Source: Legionella maioricensis (lineage in GTDB: Bacteria; Pseudomonadota; Gammaproteobacteria; Legionellales; Legionellaceae). From it: 49,614 bases of DNA. Below the pieces are notes generated by a model that did no database searches, was not told the DNA's origin, and saw only the letters and a list, made by a program, of their open reading frames with translations. Made by a program: the position numbers and the translations under genes. Positions 14,403 to 21,957 of this stretch are shown piece after piece; positions within the stretch are counted from its first letter, which is position 1, and each line of letters begins with the position of its first letter. The DNA is taken from the NCBI RefSeq assembly GCF_023618015.1, contig NZ_JAJKBJ010000022.1:1-49614 (forward strand), in the 5' to 3' direction.

Positions 14403-15725
14403 ATGTTTGGAAAATTTAATCATAGCTCTAACCCAAGTAGTTCCGAATGGCTTGAACAGGCCTTGAATAATCCACGTTGGGGAATACCAATAGTGAAATT
14501 GGCCATTGCTGAAAAAAAAGAAAGTCGAAACTCGAGGGGCCTTGAATTTAATTGTTTTGTGCTTAACAATCCAGTTAATGCATTGGAAAACAATGAGTTT
14601 TTGAATTTTTTGAATGAGTTACAAAACAATATTGAAACGTTTACTGATACCACGCGATTTCAAGTAGCTCTCTTTTCTGAAGACAAGCACCATTGGACCG
14701 CTTTTGATTTTCTAATCGCTGGTAAGAAGCTGCATGTCTTTTGCTTAGATGCTGCTAATGATAGTTCTGCTGATTTAGCACTTGATGAAATCACGTCACG
14801 ATTTACTGATTGCAATGCTTATCGCTTAGAGCCTGATCGAGATCCGAAAGAAACGAATTCCAAGTATTTAAGGTTGATTCAAACGGATCGTGAGAGTTGT
14901 TCGCGCATGACTATTGAACATATTTTTCTTTTATCAAAAAGAAATTTCTTATTTGATGAAAAGTTAAAAGAATTTCGTATGGTAAATGGAGTAAAATTAG
15001 TCAGCCCAGACACATTATTTCGGCAGGCTCCAGAACTTTATCGGGTCACTCAAGTACGTTCCATTTTTGATAGCCTGGTCATTGCTTCACCCAAGGAAGC
15101 AAAAAAAATAGTCAGCAAAAAAGGTCTGAATATACTCCATTATACTGAGTTACATGGTTCTGGTGATGAAGGTGAGACTAAAACGTCTAAAAATGAAACC
15201 ATTGATTATAAAAAAAGCAAGGTTAGGGAACAAGTGGAACGATTTGTTGTGAAATATGGAGTGGAGCGCATAGAGGAAATTGTGACTGGCTCAGAACAAC
15301 AATGGGGCGATTTTTTTAAAATGCCTCATTCAAAAAAGGTAGAGTTTTTGTTAGGTAGTATAAGAGATAAATCCTTTACTGAAATAACGAATAACGTTCT
15401 CATTAAGAATATTAATGATCGTTACGAGCATATGAAATATATAGAGACCAAAGTTATAAAATCCACCGGCTTTTTTAAAGGTTTAGATCAGTATTTTGTA
15501 ATGAAGAATATTAAAAAAGACATTAAAAAGTTAGAAGGGGCAATGGAGGTAATCAATAAATTATCACCTGACTCATCTCCTGAAGAGGTGCTTTCGAGTT
15601 TAAAAAAATTGAAATTACCAAGTCCTGTCTTAAAGGAATTGAAAACAGCTCGGCAAGTTTATTCTCAAATCGATTTGATGGCATCAGGCGAAGAGGAACA
15701 GCAAAATACGTTTCAGATTCCATAA
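14403..15725 (+). CDS. Candidate effector with YopJ/CE-clan cysteine enzyme core
   Basis: The 440-residue protein has no signal peptide. Residues 86-185 read like a CE-clan cysteine protease/acetyltransferase (YopJ, Ulp1): a strand ending in HHWTAFDF (His97), the strand KLHVFCLDAAN (Asp116), then LIQTDRESCSRMTIEHIFLL with Gln160 and Cys166. In YopJ the His-to-acid spacing is also 19 and the Gln-to-Cys spacing is also 6, to my knowledge. The Gly that usually follows the Cys is Ser here. The second half (about 250-420) is Lys/Glu-rich and helical, and the tail has a Glu cluster (SGEEEQQ), as in many Dot/Icm substrates. Function, host target and secretion are inferred. A TATAAT lies at 14372-14377. 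Confidence 0.65.
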   Translation: MFGKFNHSSNPSSSEWLEQALNNPRWGIPIVKLAIAEKKESRNSRGLEFNCFVLNNPVNALENNEFLNFLNELQNNIETFTDTTRFQVALFSEDKHHWTAFDFLIAGKKLHVFCLDAANDSSADLALDEITSRFTDCNAYRLEPDRDPKETNSKYLRLIQTDRESCSRMTIEHIFLLSKRNFLFDEKLKEFRMVNGVKLVSPDTLFRQAPELYRVTQVRSIFDSLVIASPKEAKKIVSKKGLNILHYTELHGSGDEGETKTSKNETIDYKKSKVREQVERFVVKYGVERIEEIVTGSEQQWGDFFKMPHSKKVEFLLGSIRDKSFTEITNNVLIKNINDRYEHMKYIETKVIKSTGFFKGLDQYFVMKNIKKDIKKLEGAMEVINKLSPDSSPEEVLSSLKKLKLPSPVLKELKTARQVYSQIDLMASGEEEQQNTFQIP

Positions 15726-15749
15726 AGTAAACGACTCCTTATCTGTATT

Positions 15750-15825
15750 CGTCATTGCGAACAAAGTGAAGCAATTCAAATTTTCAATGACGCATCGTTC
15801 TGCTTCGCCAAGGCTTACAAAGACG
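15750..15825. repeat. Dispersed GTCATTGCGA-type repeat
   Basis: The stretch starts CGTCATTGCGAACAAAGTGA and ends in GCTTACAAAGACG, with TGAAGCA facing TGCTTCG as partial inverted arms. It resembles the widely scattered GTCATTGCGAGC-GAAGCAA elements of many proteobacterial genomes, and differs from the GTCATCCAGAGC family seen elsewhere here. Only one copy was noticed in this window. Confidence 0.5.
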
Positions 15826-15942
15826 AAATATATTCAGGGCATATGGCATTCCTTTGCCATGAAGTTTTTCTGAAATCCCCCTAATTCATCCTATTTTATA
15901 TACGATAGCGAATTGGTGATTGCTAATTAATCGCCAGGAAGT

Positions 15943-15951
15943 CTTAATATT
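15943..15951 (+). promoter_or_regulatory. PmrA-type box upstream of the GDSL lipase
   Basis: CTTAATATT is a perfect match to the Legionella PmrA consensus cTTAATatT. A TATACT -10 candidate lies 18 bases downstream at 15970-15975, and the lipase ATG follows at 16003. A 9-mer this AT-rich can occur by chance in such DNA, so position is the main support. Confidence 0.5.
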
Positions 15952-16002
15952 ACGCTAATTTTTGCTCGGTATACTAACTTTTATCCTACGTAATTGTGGA
16001 GA

Positions 16003-17061
16003 ATGAAAGTGTTTAAAAAATTTAGTCTTACTGCTTTTTTGCTCTCTGTGACTCTTAACGCCTATAGTTACAAATTTGATACGATCGTTACTTTTGGAGA
16101 TAGTCTGTCAGACAATGGTAATTTATATACCTATTTAGGCCATTTCATTCCTAAATCGCCGCCTTATTATAAAGGACACTTTAGTAATGGCCCTGTTTGG
16201 GTCGAGAATCTTTATCAATCTTATTTTCCTAATGGGGCAACAGAGAACTTTCAGGATTTTGCGGTTGGAGGGGCTGGGGCTGTTCTTTCTTATGAAGAAA
16301 ATTTACCTTATACCTTGGGTACTGAGATAGACGATTATCTGTACTTACATAACTACACCAATAAAAATAAAAGCCTCTTTATTATCTGGGTTGGTGCAAA
16401 TAATTACTTAAATGGACCAACGAATGTTGAGGATATAACGAGCTCTGTGGTTAATGCTATTGGTAACGATACTCAATCGCTTATTGAGCATGGCGCAGTA
16501 ATGATCTTAATGGTTAATTTGCCTGATCTGGGCAAAACGCCGTCGGCAATCAATGCGAATCGTCAAGAGCTGTTAACTGAATTAACTAATAAGCATAATG
16601 AAAAGTTATTAGCCAAGTATAATGAATTGAAAGAGCAGTATCCCAATACTAATATTGCTTATTTTGATGTGCATACCTTGTTTGAACAATTAATGAGTCA
16701 ACCTCAGCAGTTTAATATTACTGACGTTACCCAACCTTGTTATGACGGGGGATATTCTTATAGGGCAATGCTTAATAATCCTTTATTATTAGATCATTAC
16801 TTAACGGAGCAGGCAAAACAGCATAATATTGTATTAGATGAAAAAACAAAGCAGGCTATTCTTTCTAATCCCGTTCTTAAGGAAGCGATGGAAGTGAGCT
16901 ATCATCAACAAACTCAGGCTAAATTTAACTCAATTCCTGATGCATGCACGGGGCATTTATTTTGGGATCATGTTCATCCCACTGCAGCTATTCACCAGTT
17001 GATTGCTCAATACGCAAAATCAACTCTTGATGAAGCAGGCTTTCAGGCAATCACTCAGTGA
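16003..17061 (+). CDS. plaA: Secreted GDSL phospholipase/acyltransferase (PlaA/PlaC-like)
   Basis: A signal peptide (FKKFSLTAFLLSVTLNAYS) precedes a complete SGNH hydrolase core. Numbered from the ATG at 16003, block I is FGDSLSDNGN with nucleophile Ser34; GGAGA and GANNYL are blocks II and III; DHVHP supplies Asp322 and His325. Cys246 and Cys315 flank a 68-residue segment, recalling the disulfide loop cut by the protease ProA in Legionella PlaA and PlaC. The family hydrolyses (lyso)phospholipids and leaves the cell by type II secretion. The product (352 residues) is longer than PlaA as I remember it and shorter than PlaC, so the symbol is provisional. A GTG at 16009, seven bases after GGAG, may be the true start. 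Confidence 0.85.
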   Translation: MKVFKKFSLTAFLLSVTLNAYSYKFDTIVTFGDSLSDNGNLYTYLGHFIPKSPPYYKGHFSNGPVWVENLYQSYFPNGATENFQDFAVGGAGAVLSYEENLPYTLGTEIDDYLYLHNYTNKNKSLFIIWVGANNYLNGPTNVEDITSSVVNAIGNDTQSLIEHGAVMILMVNLPDLGKTPSAINANRQELLTELTNKHNEKLLAKYNELKEQYPNTNIAYFDVHTLFEQLMSQPQQFNITDVTQPCYDGGYSYRAMLNNPLLLDHYLTEQAKQHNIVLDEKTKQAILSNPVLKEAMEVSYHQQTQAKFNSIPDACTGHLFWDHVHPTAAIHQLIAQYAKSTLDEAGFQAITQ

Positions 17062-17071
17062 TTGCCTGAAA
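17041..17071. terminator. Hairpin terminator at the lipase stop codon
   Basis: TTTCAGGCAATCACT (17041-17055) and AGTGATTGCCTGAAA (17057-17071) form a perfect 15-bp inverted repeat around one base. The lipase TGA lies inside the second arm. It can also serve the convergent dbpA, whose stop is at 17101. Confidence 0.65.
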
Positions 17072-17100
17072 TAAGTTTACTCATCTGGCATGGATGGAGA

Positions 17101-18519
17101 TTATTTTATTTTTCGTACGCTGACTTTGCGTCCTTTTAATGTTCCATGTTGTAAGTATTCATGAGCTCGGTCTGCCTGACTTCGATGAATTGCAACATAA
17201 GAATGAAAAGCCGTGATGTTAATTTTGCCAATCATTGATCCGGCTAACCCTGCATCTTTGGTTAATGCCCCTAAAATGTCTCCAGGACGAATTTTATCTT
17301 TTTTTCCGGAAGCCATGCATAAAGTGACCATTTCGGGTAATAATATGGTTTCATTTTCACTGTCTAATTCACTGCTTTTTCCCCAGGCTATTGGGTGGGG
17401 TAACCCCGCTTCAATAGCAACGACTCTCAGGGCGTCTGCAGGAGTAGTAATACTTAACGCCAAGCCTTTATTACCCGCGCGACCTGTTCGACCAATTCGA
17501 TGAATATGTACGTCATGTTCAAAGGCAAGATCAAAATTGATTACTGCTGGCAATTCTTTAATATCAAGTCCTCGGGCAGCTACATCAGTAGCCACTAATA
17601 AGGAACAACTTTGATTGGCAAAACGCATGATGGCCATGTCCCGTTCAACCTGTTCCATATCACCATTTAAAGCTGCGGCACTAAAGCCAGTATGGATTAA
17701 CTGATCAGTGACATCAGCGGTTTGTTGTTTGGTATTACAAAAAATTAAAGCCGAGCTTGGCTTATAGTGCAGAAGTAGCGATTTTAGCAAAGCAAATTTA
17801 CTTCCCTGATTGGGTACCTCATAAAAGCGTTGTTCAATATCAAATTCTGCATGGGGCGTTTCAATAAGTACTTCCTGAGGATTAATCATAAACTGCTTGG
17901 ATAATTTTTTGATTTCTTCCGGATAGGTAGCAGAAAAAAGCAGGGTTTGCCGTTTTTTGGGACAAGTCGAAATAATCGTTTTAATGTCATCAAAAAATCC
18001 CATATCCAGCATTCTATCTGCTTCATCCAAAACCAGAGTGCTTAGTTTTTCCAAGGTCAAGGAGCCTTTAATGAGATGCTTTTGAACTCGTCCAGGCGTT
18101 CCAACAATAATGTGAGCTCCATGTCTTAAAGAGTCCAATTGAGGTTTCATTGGGATACCGCCAGATAAATTAATGATTTTTACATTGGGCATGAAACAGG
18201 CCAGGCGGCGTAATGCCTGGCTTACTTGTTCAGCCAGTTCACGGGTCGGACAGAGAATTAATCCCTGAACAGCGAACCATTCAATCTTTAAATTATTTAA
18301 TAATGAGAGTCCAAAAGCGGCCGTCTTTCCACTACCAGTTTTTGCCTGAGCAATAACATCTTCTTTTTTTAGCATTATCGGGAGGCTTTGTACTTGGATG
18401 GAGGTCATCACCTCATAATGAAGAGAGGCAAGACTTTTAAGTAATTCTTCACGTAAGGGTAAAGAAGAAAAAAAGTGTTGTTCTGCAGTGGTTTGACTGT
18501 TGGACTCGGACTGTTTCAT
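17101..18519 (-). CDS. dbpA: ATP-dependent RNA helicase DbpA
   Basis: This DEAD-box helicase of about 472 residues has AQAKTGSGKTAAFGL (Walker A), [47 protein letters not shown] and [10 protein letters not shown] in order. Its last 75 residues (KIRPGDILGALTKDAGLAGS, then IGKINITAFHSYVAI) are the DbpA-type RNA-binding domain, which in E. coli docks on hairpin 92 of 23S rRNA during 50S subunit assembly. The ATG at 18519 is chosen over an upstream in-frame GTG, since MKQSE begins the usual DbpA N-terminus; no strong Shine-Dalgarno is seen for either. It converges with the lipase gene. Confidence 0.93.
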   Translation of the reverse strand: MKQSESNSQTTAEQHFFSSLPLREELLKSLASLHYEVMTSIQVQSLPIMLKKEDVIAQAKTGSGKTAAFGLSLLNNLKIEWFAVQGLILCPTRELAEQVSQALRRLACFMPNVKIINLSGGIPMKPQLDSLRHGAHIIVGTPGRVQKHLIKGSLTLEKLSTLVLDEADRMLDMGFFDDIKTIISTCPKKRQTLLFSATYPEEIKKLSKQFMINPQEVLIETPHAEFDIEQRFYEVPNQGSKFALLKSLLLHYKPSSALIFCNTKQQTADVTDQLIHTGFSAAALNGDMEQVERDMAIMRFANQSCSLLVATDVAARGLDIKELPAVINFDLAFEHDVHIHRIGRTGRAGNKGLALSITTPADALRVVAIEAGLPHPIAWGKSSELDSENETILLPEMVTLCMASGKKDKIRPGDILGALTKDAGLAGSMIGKINITAFHSYVAIHRSQADRAHEYLQHGTLKGRKVSVRKIK

Positions 18520-18642
18520 TAGGGATCGCTTGTGTTTTATAATAAGTGCGTAGACTAACACTTTTTAGTTCAATTTTAAATCAATTTCAATGTTTCTTTA
18601 CAGGAATTATTCGGATTTCATTACCCAATAACAATCGTGAGC

Positions 18643-18658
18643 GTAAAAAAATTGTAAA
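18643..18658 (+). promoter_or_regulatory. CpxR-type box
   Basis: GTAAA-AAAATT-GTAAA is a perfect direct-repeat match to the Legionella CpxR consensus GTAAA-N6-GWAAA. It ends 86 bases before the ATG of the candidate effector at 18745. A small palindrome GTAATTCATTAC follows at 18659-18670. Confidence 0.55.
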
Positions 18659-18744
18659 GTAATTCATTACAAATCTATTTCAATAATTCATCTTTGTTAT
18701 TATTTATGCAATTAAATTTGAATAGAAATTTCTGGTGAGCAACT

Positions 18745-19605
18745 ATGGCTGATTTAACTCCATTAAACCCATTAACTAAAAAACAAAGTCAAGATACAGT
18801 GGTTGAGCCCAAACTGATGGAAGACAGTCCTTTAAAGCTTAATATAAACAAATTAAATAAAGAAAAAGAAAAAAAAGATGCTGCTGAAGAAGCAGTAAAA
18901 GTACGTTGTAAGACCTGTTTTAAAGAAATATATCCTCAACGTAAATGTTTTGGACATGGCGGTGGCGGAGGCGGTGATAACGACGATGAACTCCAGGATG
19001 GTGAGAGCCAAGGATATGAGCCAGAACCTTTTGAAAATACGTCGTCCGCAGATCAGATAATTTCTGAGGAACTTCTCATCGATGAAGGAATAGAACTTCT
19101 CGGAGGTGCTGGTCAGCAAACTGAAGAAGAGCCTCAGTTTGATTTAGAGCGGATAATGGAATTAGTAGTCTTTAATAATGACAGCGGTAAAGGAATTTTA
19201 ACCATTCGAGCTAAGCCAGGGCATTTAGTAGACGATGAAAAAGAAATTGAGGAATTTTTAAAAGCAATAGAAGCTGTCTTTGAGCAATTCAAGAGTGATT
19301 TGAAAAAGCAGGGTATTGCGGTTGATGATTTCACCTGTATTCACAATAAAAATGAGTTGATTATTCGTATTCCTGTGCCCAAGTATTTTGATGCGTTTAT
19401 TCAAGATTTAACAGCTAAGAAGTTATTGCCAAGCGAGAATACAAAACAAAATGATCAGACTCCTAATGTGTCCTCCGGCCTTAACCCATTTGCTATAACT
19501 CCATGTCCTGCAATGAGTAAAAAAGAAGATTTGGAAGAGGCTCAGCGATCCGGTTTGTCTCCATTTTCTATGGAATTAAAACCAAAATTCACTATTGATT
19601 CATAA
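18745..19605 (+). CDS. Hypothetical acidic protein, candidate Dot/Icm effector
   Basis: I do not recognise a family in this 286-residue protein. It opens with a low-complexity Lys/Glu helix (residues 30-50), followed by RCKTCFKEIYPQRKCFGHGG, a possible zinc knuckle (C-x2-C and later Cys/His), a run of six Gly and an acidic stretch. Residues about 135-235 look like a folded alpha/beta domain (ILTIRAKPGH, AVFEQFKSDLKK, ELIIRIPVP). The C-terminus has KKEDLEEAQ and then small and basic residues, compatible with a Dot/Icm signal. There is no signal peptide. The CpxR-type box upstream adds support, since CpxR controls icm/dot and effector genes in Legionella. Effector status is inference. Confidence 0.6.
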   Translation: MADLTPLNPLTKKQSQDTVVEPKLMEDSPLKLNINKLNKEKEKKDAAEEAVKVRCKTCFKEIYPQRKCFGHGGGGGGDNDDELQDGESQGYEPEPFENTSSADQIISEELLIDEGIELLGGAGQQTEEEPQFDLERIMELVVFNNDSGKGILTIRAKPGHLVDDEKEIEEFLKAIEAVFEQFKSDLKKQGIAVDDFTCIHNKNELIIRIPVPKYFDAFIQDLTAKKLLPSENTKQNDQTPNVSSGLNPFAITPCPAMSKKEDLEEAQRSGLSPFSMELKPKFTIDS

Positions 19606-19741
19606 GAATTTGCAATTGTTTAATCAGATGTAGCTTGGGTGAAAGCGAGTATTGGTTATCTTCTCATCTTATCAAATGTCTTTAATTTGATTTTAAATAG
19701 ATGTTTAATCTAATAAATTCAGAATACTTTTGGAAGGAAAC

Positions 19742-19773
19742 AAAGTGCGTCATGAGTTTTCATGACGCACTTT
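19742..19773. terminator. Bidirectional rho-independent terminator
   Basis: AAAGTGCGTCATGA (19742-19755) and TCATGACGCACTTT (19760-19773) form a perfect 14-bp stem with a GTTT loop and A/T ends on both sides. It separates the convergent genes ending at 19605 (+) and 19780 (-). Confidence 0.85.
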
Positions 19774-19779
19774 AAAGAA

Positions 19780-20784
19780 TTAGGCATGTAAGGTAAGACT
19801 GATGTAAGGACCGTGGAAATTGAAGCTGGTAGTTTCCACGCCCGCAACTTTTTGGCTTCCCTGAGCAAAATAGTTTCCGCGAATCATGTCCATGGCATCA
19901 TTGTATTGGTTGACCTGATAGCCTCCCTCAACAGCCGCAAAACCATTACTGTTTTTAAAATGATACTTATAATCTATACCCAATTTGGCCGTGAAGCTAT
20001 TCACTACCCGATCGCGCTCTGGAGACACATAAGTAACATAAATAGGGAAATTTAAAAAAGAATGAGCATCAATTCTTCCAACAATGGCTGCGTATTCAAA
20101 AGTACCTACCAAGCCAAAATTGCTATGTAGTAATGAGTAACGACCATCCATTCCAAGTAAAGGGCCTGCTCCTTTAAAATGACTAATCACATTTCCGGGT
20201 GCTAAAAAAGTAAAATCATGATTTAGTCGTGCGTAACGTACACCAACTTTGGGGCGAAGAGTAAACTGCCCTTGATAATCGATATAGGTTCTTCCCACTT
20301 TTAGATCAACCTGATCAACTCTATAACGTAATTGTGCGTCACTCACGAAGTTTCCGGCAGGAACAAAAGTTATATCTGGGAAAAATATAGCGCCAAAAGT
20401 GAGTGGACCACCAGAAAGACCATTTACAGCATGGTAATTATTATTTAAATATAAATAAGAAAGTTCAATATTATTTGCTGAGTCAGGAACATCATAACCT
20501 ATTACAAAACCCGCGTTCCATTTTCCCTCTGGATCAACAGGCTTGCTAAGTGCTTCAAGACCAGCACCAGGAAGAGCGTATTGCCAGCTATCAGTAGCCA
20601 TTCCAATCCCTGTTTCACTAGGGCGCAGATAGTATCCAGTTGCAGTACCGTAAAAGCCTCCTGGAGTGAGCATAGCGCACAGCGCTGACGAGCCTTCACA
20701 TAAGCTGGGCTCTTTGGAAAGAGCAAGGGCGTTATCACAAGCTAGTAAACTTAATAGTAATGCTGGAGTTAAAGCATATTTCAT
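19780..20784 (-). CDS. Lpg1974-family pore-forming outer membrane protein (Legionella MOMP-like)
   Basis: The 334-residue protein has a signal peptide ending near ALA-LS, then a short Cys-containing segment (CEGSSALCAM) and a beta barrel. Barrel features include GGFYGTATGYYLRPSETGIG, KWNAGFVIGYDV, NIELSYLYL, VGVRYARLNHDF, LGIDYKYHF and a final HGPYISLTLHA strand ending in an aromatic/hydrophobic pattern. This layout belongs to the Legionella-specific family that includes the major outer membrane protein and many paralogues. It should sit in the outer membrane as a pore. A strong terminator follows the gene, and a perfect PmrA-type 9-mer lies about 100 bases upstream of its start. Confidence 0.88.
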   Translation of the reverse strand: MKYALTPALLLSLLACDNALALSKEPSLCEGSSALCAMLTPGGFYGTATGYYLRPSETGIGMATDSWQYALPGAGLEALSKPVDPEGKWNAGFVIGYDVPDSANNIELSYLYLNNNYHAVNGLSGGPLTFGAIFFPDITFVPAGNFVSDAQLRYRVDQVDLKVGRTYIDYQGQFTLRPKVGVRYARLNHDFTFLAPGNVISHFKGAGPLLGMDGRYSLLHSNFGLVGTFEYAAIVGRIDAHSFLNFPIYVTYVSPERDRVVNSFTAKLGIDYKYHFKNSNGFAAVEGGYQVNQYNDAMDMIRGNYFAQGSQKVAGVETTSFNFHGPYISLTLHA

Positions 20785-20883
20785 TCACATCTCCTTATGT
20801 AAAAAAAAAATATAAAAAACAATTAATTACTTGACTGAATCTATCATATTTTTTTTATTGTTGCTATGTTTTATATGAGAAAA

Positions 20884-20892
20884 AATATTAAG
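20884..20892 (-). promoter_or_regulatory. PmrA-type 9-mer upstream of the porin-like gene
   Basis: On the minus strand this reads CTTAATATT, a perfect match to the PmrA consensus, in the divergent region between the porin-like and IcmL-like genes. It stands 100 bases from the porin start. The surroundings are extremely A/T rich, so chance is a real possibility. Confidence 0.3.
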
Positions 20893-21017
20893 CAATAGGG
20901 CAAAAAATGGGTCTCTCTCTATCTATTCTAAGTATTGGATATTATTGACTATTAATTCTATTATTTAATTACGGGCTCATGGGGTCATTTGCTTCACTAA
21001 GCAAAAGGATAAGAAAC

Positions 21018-21470
21018 ATGAACAAAACATATTCTTGCTGTATGGTATTGATTGCTTTTTTTGTCTCATCCCTGGCTCACGCTTTTAGTGATAGCTATGT
21101 CACTGACTGGGCTCAGAAGACATTAATCGAAACCTTGACAGTCAGTTACCTTACTACCCCAGAAGAAACTGAAGCAACACAAAAAAAATACTCTTTGGCC
21201 GCTTGGGAGCCTATGAGTGCCTTTTTTAATAAAGAACTCATTGTGATTGACCAACAAAAACTGAGCACTCACCCTAAGCCTCTCACCGAACCAACGATAA
21301 CCAAGTTGACTAAGTGTATTAGTGATCAATGCTGGCGCGTTAATCAATCTTTTAATATTCCCGAGCTGCATATGAATATTGATTTTTCTCTGCTTTTGGT
21401 TACTGCTTCGCCTGGTGGATATTCACCTTTTTTGATTCAAAGTGTTGATATGAACGTGCATCGTTATTAA
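21018..21470 (+). CDS. Secreted IcmL/DotI/TraM-domain protein
   Basis: The 150-residue protein has a signal peptide (CCMVLIAFFVSSLAHA) and then one IcmL/DotI-type periplasmic domain: WAQKTLIETLTVSYLTTPEE, then KKYSLAAWEPMSAFF, a central strand set, and LLLVTASPGGYSPFLIQSVD at the end. In Legionella IcmL/DotI is an inner membrane component of the Dot/Icm type IVB system; this copy lacks the N-terminal membrane anchor region and is not beside dot/icm genes. ATG at 21018 follows AAGGAT; the in-frame codon at 20979 is less likely. It may be an orphan paralogue working with the secretion system or independently. Confidence 0.75.
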   Translation: MNKTYSCCMVLIAFFVSSLAHAFSDSYVTDWAQKTLIETLTVSYLTTPEETEATQKKYSLAAWEPMSAFFNKELIVIDQQKLSTHPKPLTEPTITKLTKCISDQCWRVNQSFNIPELHMNIDFSLLLVTASPGGYSPFLIQSVDMNVHRY

Positions 21471-21543
21471 TCCTGTTGAGTAGCATATCAGATCATACCT
21501 TCGTACTTAGTAAGAAAGGAGCTTCCTTGCCTTTTCTTCCAGG

Positions 21544-21872
21544 TTAATTATTTACTGGAAAAGATGCCTTTTCAGCATTCCTATAGTCTGGAAATGAGGC
21601 GTGCATGTGAGCAATTTTCCATAGCCCAGCTTGATGAGCGACGACTATAGTCCCGCGTAATTGTTCAAAAATATGTTGGGTTCCGTCGATGATGATTTTT
21701 GCAGTGCAAAGAGCTGCTGCCCATAAAGCATCATTAGCGGTTGGAACAACGGTCTCAATTTTAATTTCGCCTTGTTCTGATGTCCCAGAGCCTGGAAAAA
21801 ATCAGAGCATAGCTCTTGAATCTTTGTTTTTAATGTCAGGGTGGGATGGTCTAAAGCTATTTTTATTGCCAT
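21544..21872 (-). pseudogene. Frameshifted NTF2/SnoaL-like small protein gene
   Basis: From 21872 the frame reads MAIKIALDHPTLTLKT, then KIQELCSDFFQALG. One base out of step from about 21783 the sequence continues SEQGEIKIETVVPTANDALW, then AALCTAKIIIDGTQHIFEQL and VAHQAGLWKIAHMHASFP, to a stop at 21544. The end (WKI-x-H-x-H) is typical of SnoaL/NTF2-like proteins. Neither frame alone makes a whole domain, so the gene appears broken by a one-base shift near GGACATCAGAACAAGG, or the base there is wrong. Family membership is judged from the C-terminal motif only. Confidence 0.55.
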
Positions 21873-21957
21873 AGGATTTACTGTCTATTATGCGCATAAC
21901 CCAGCCATATTAGCATGTTGATTGTATCGTCTGGAAGTGGTTGGATTCAAATCGAAA

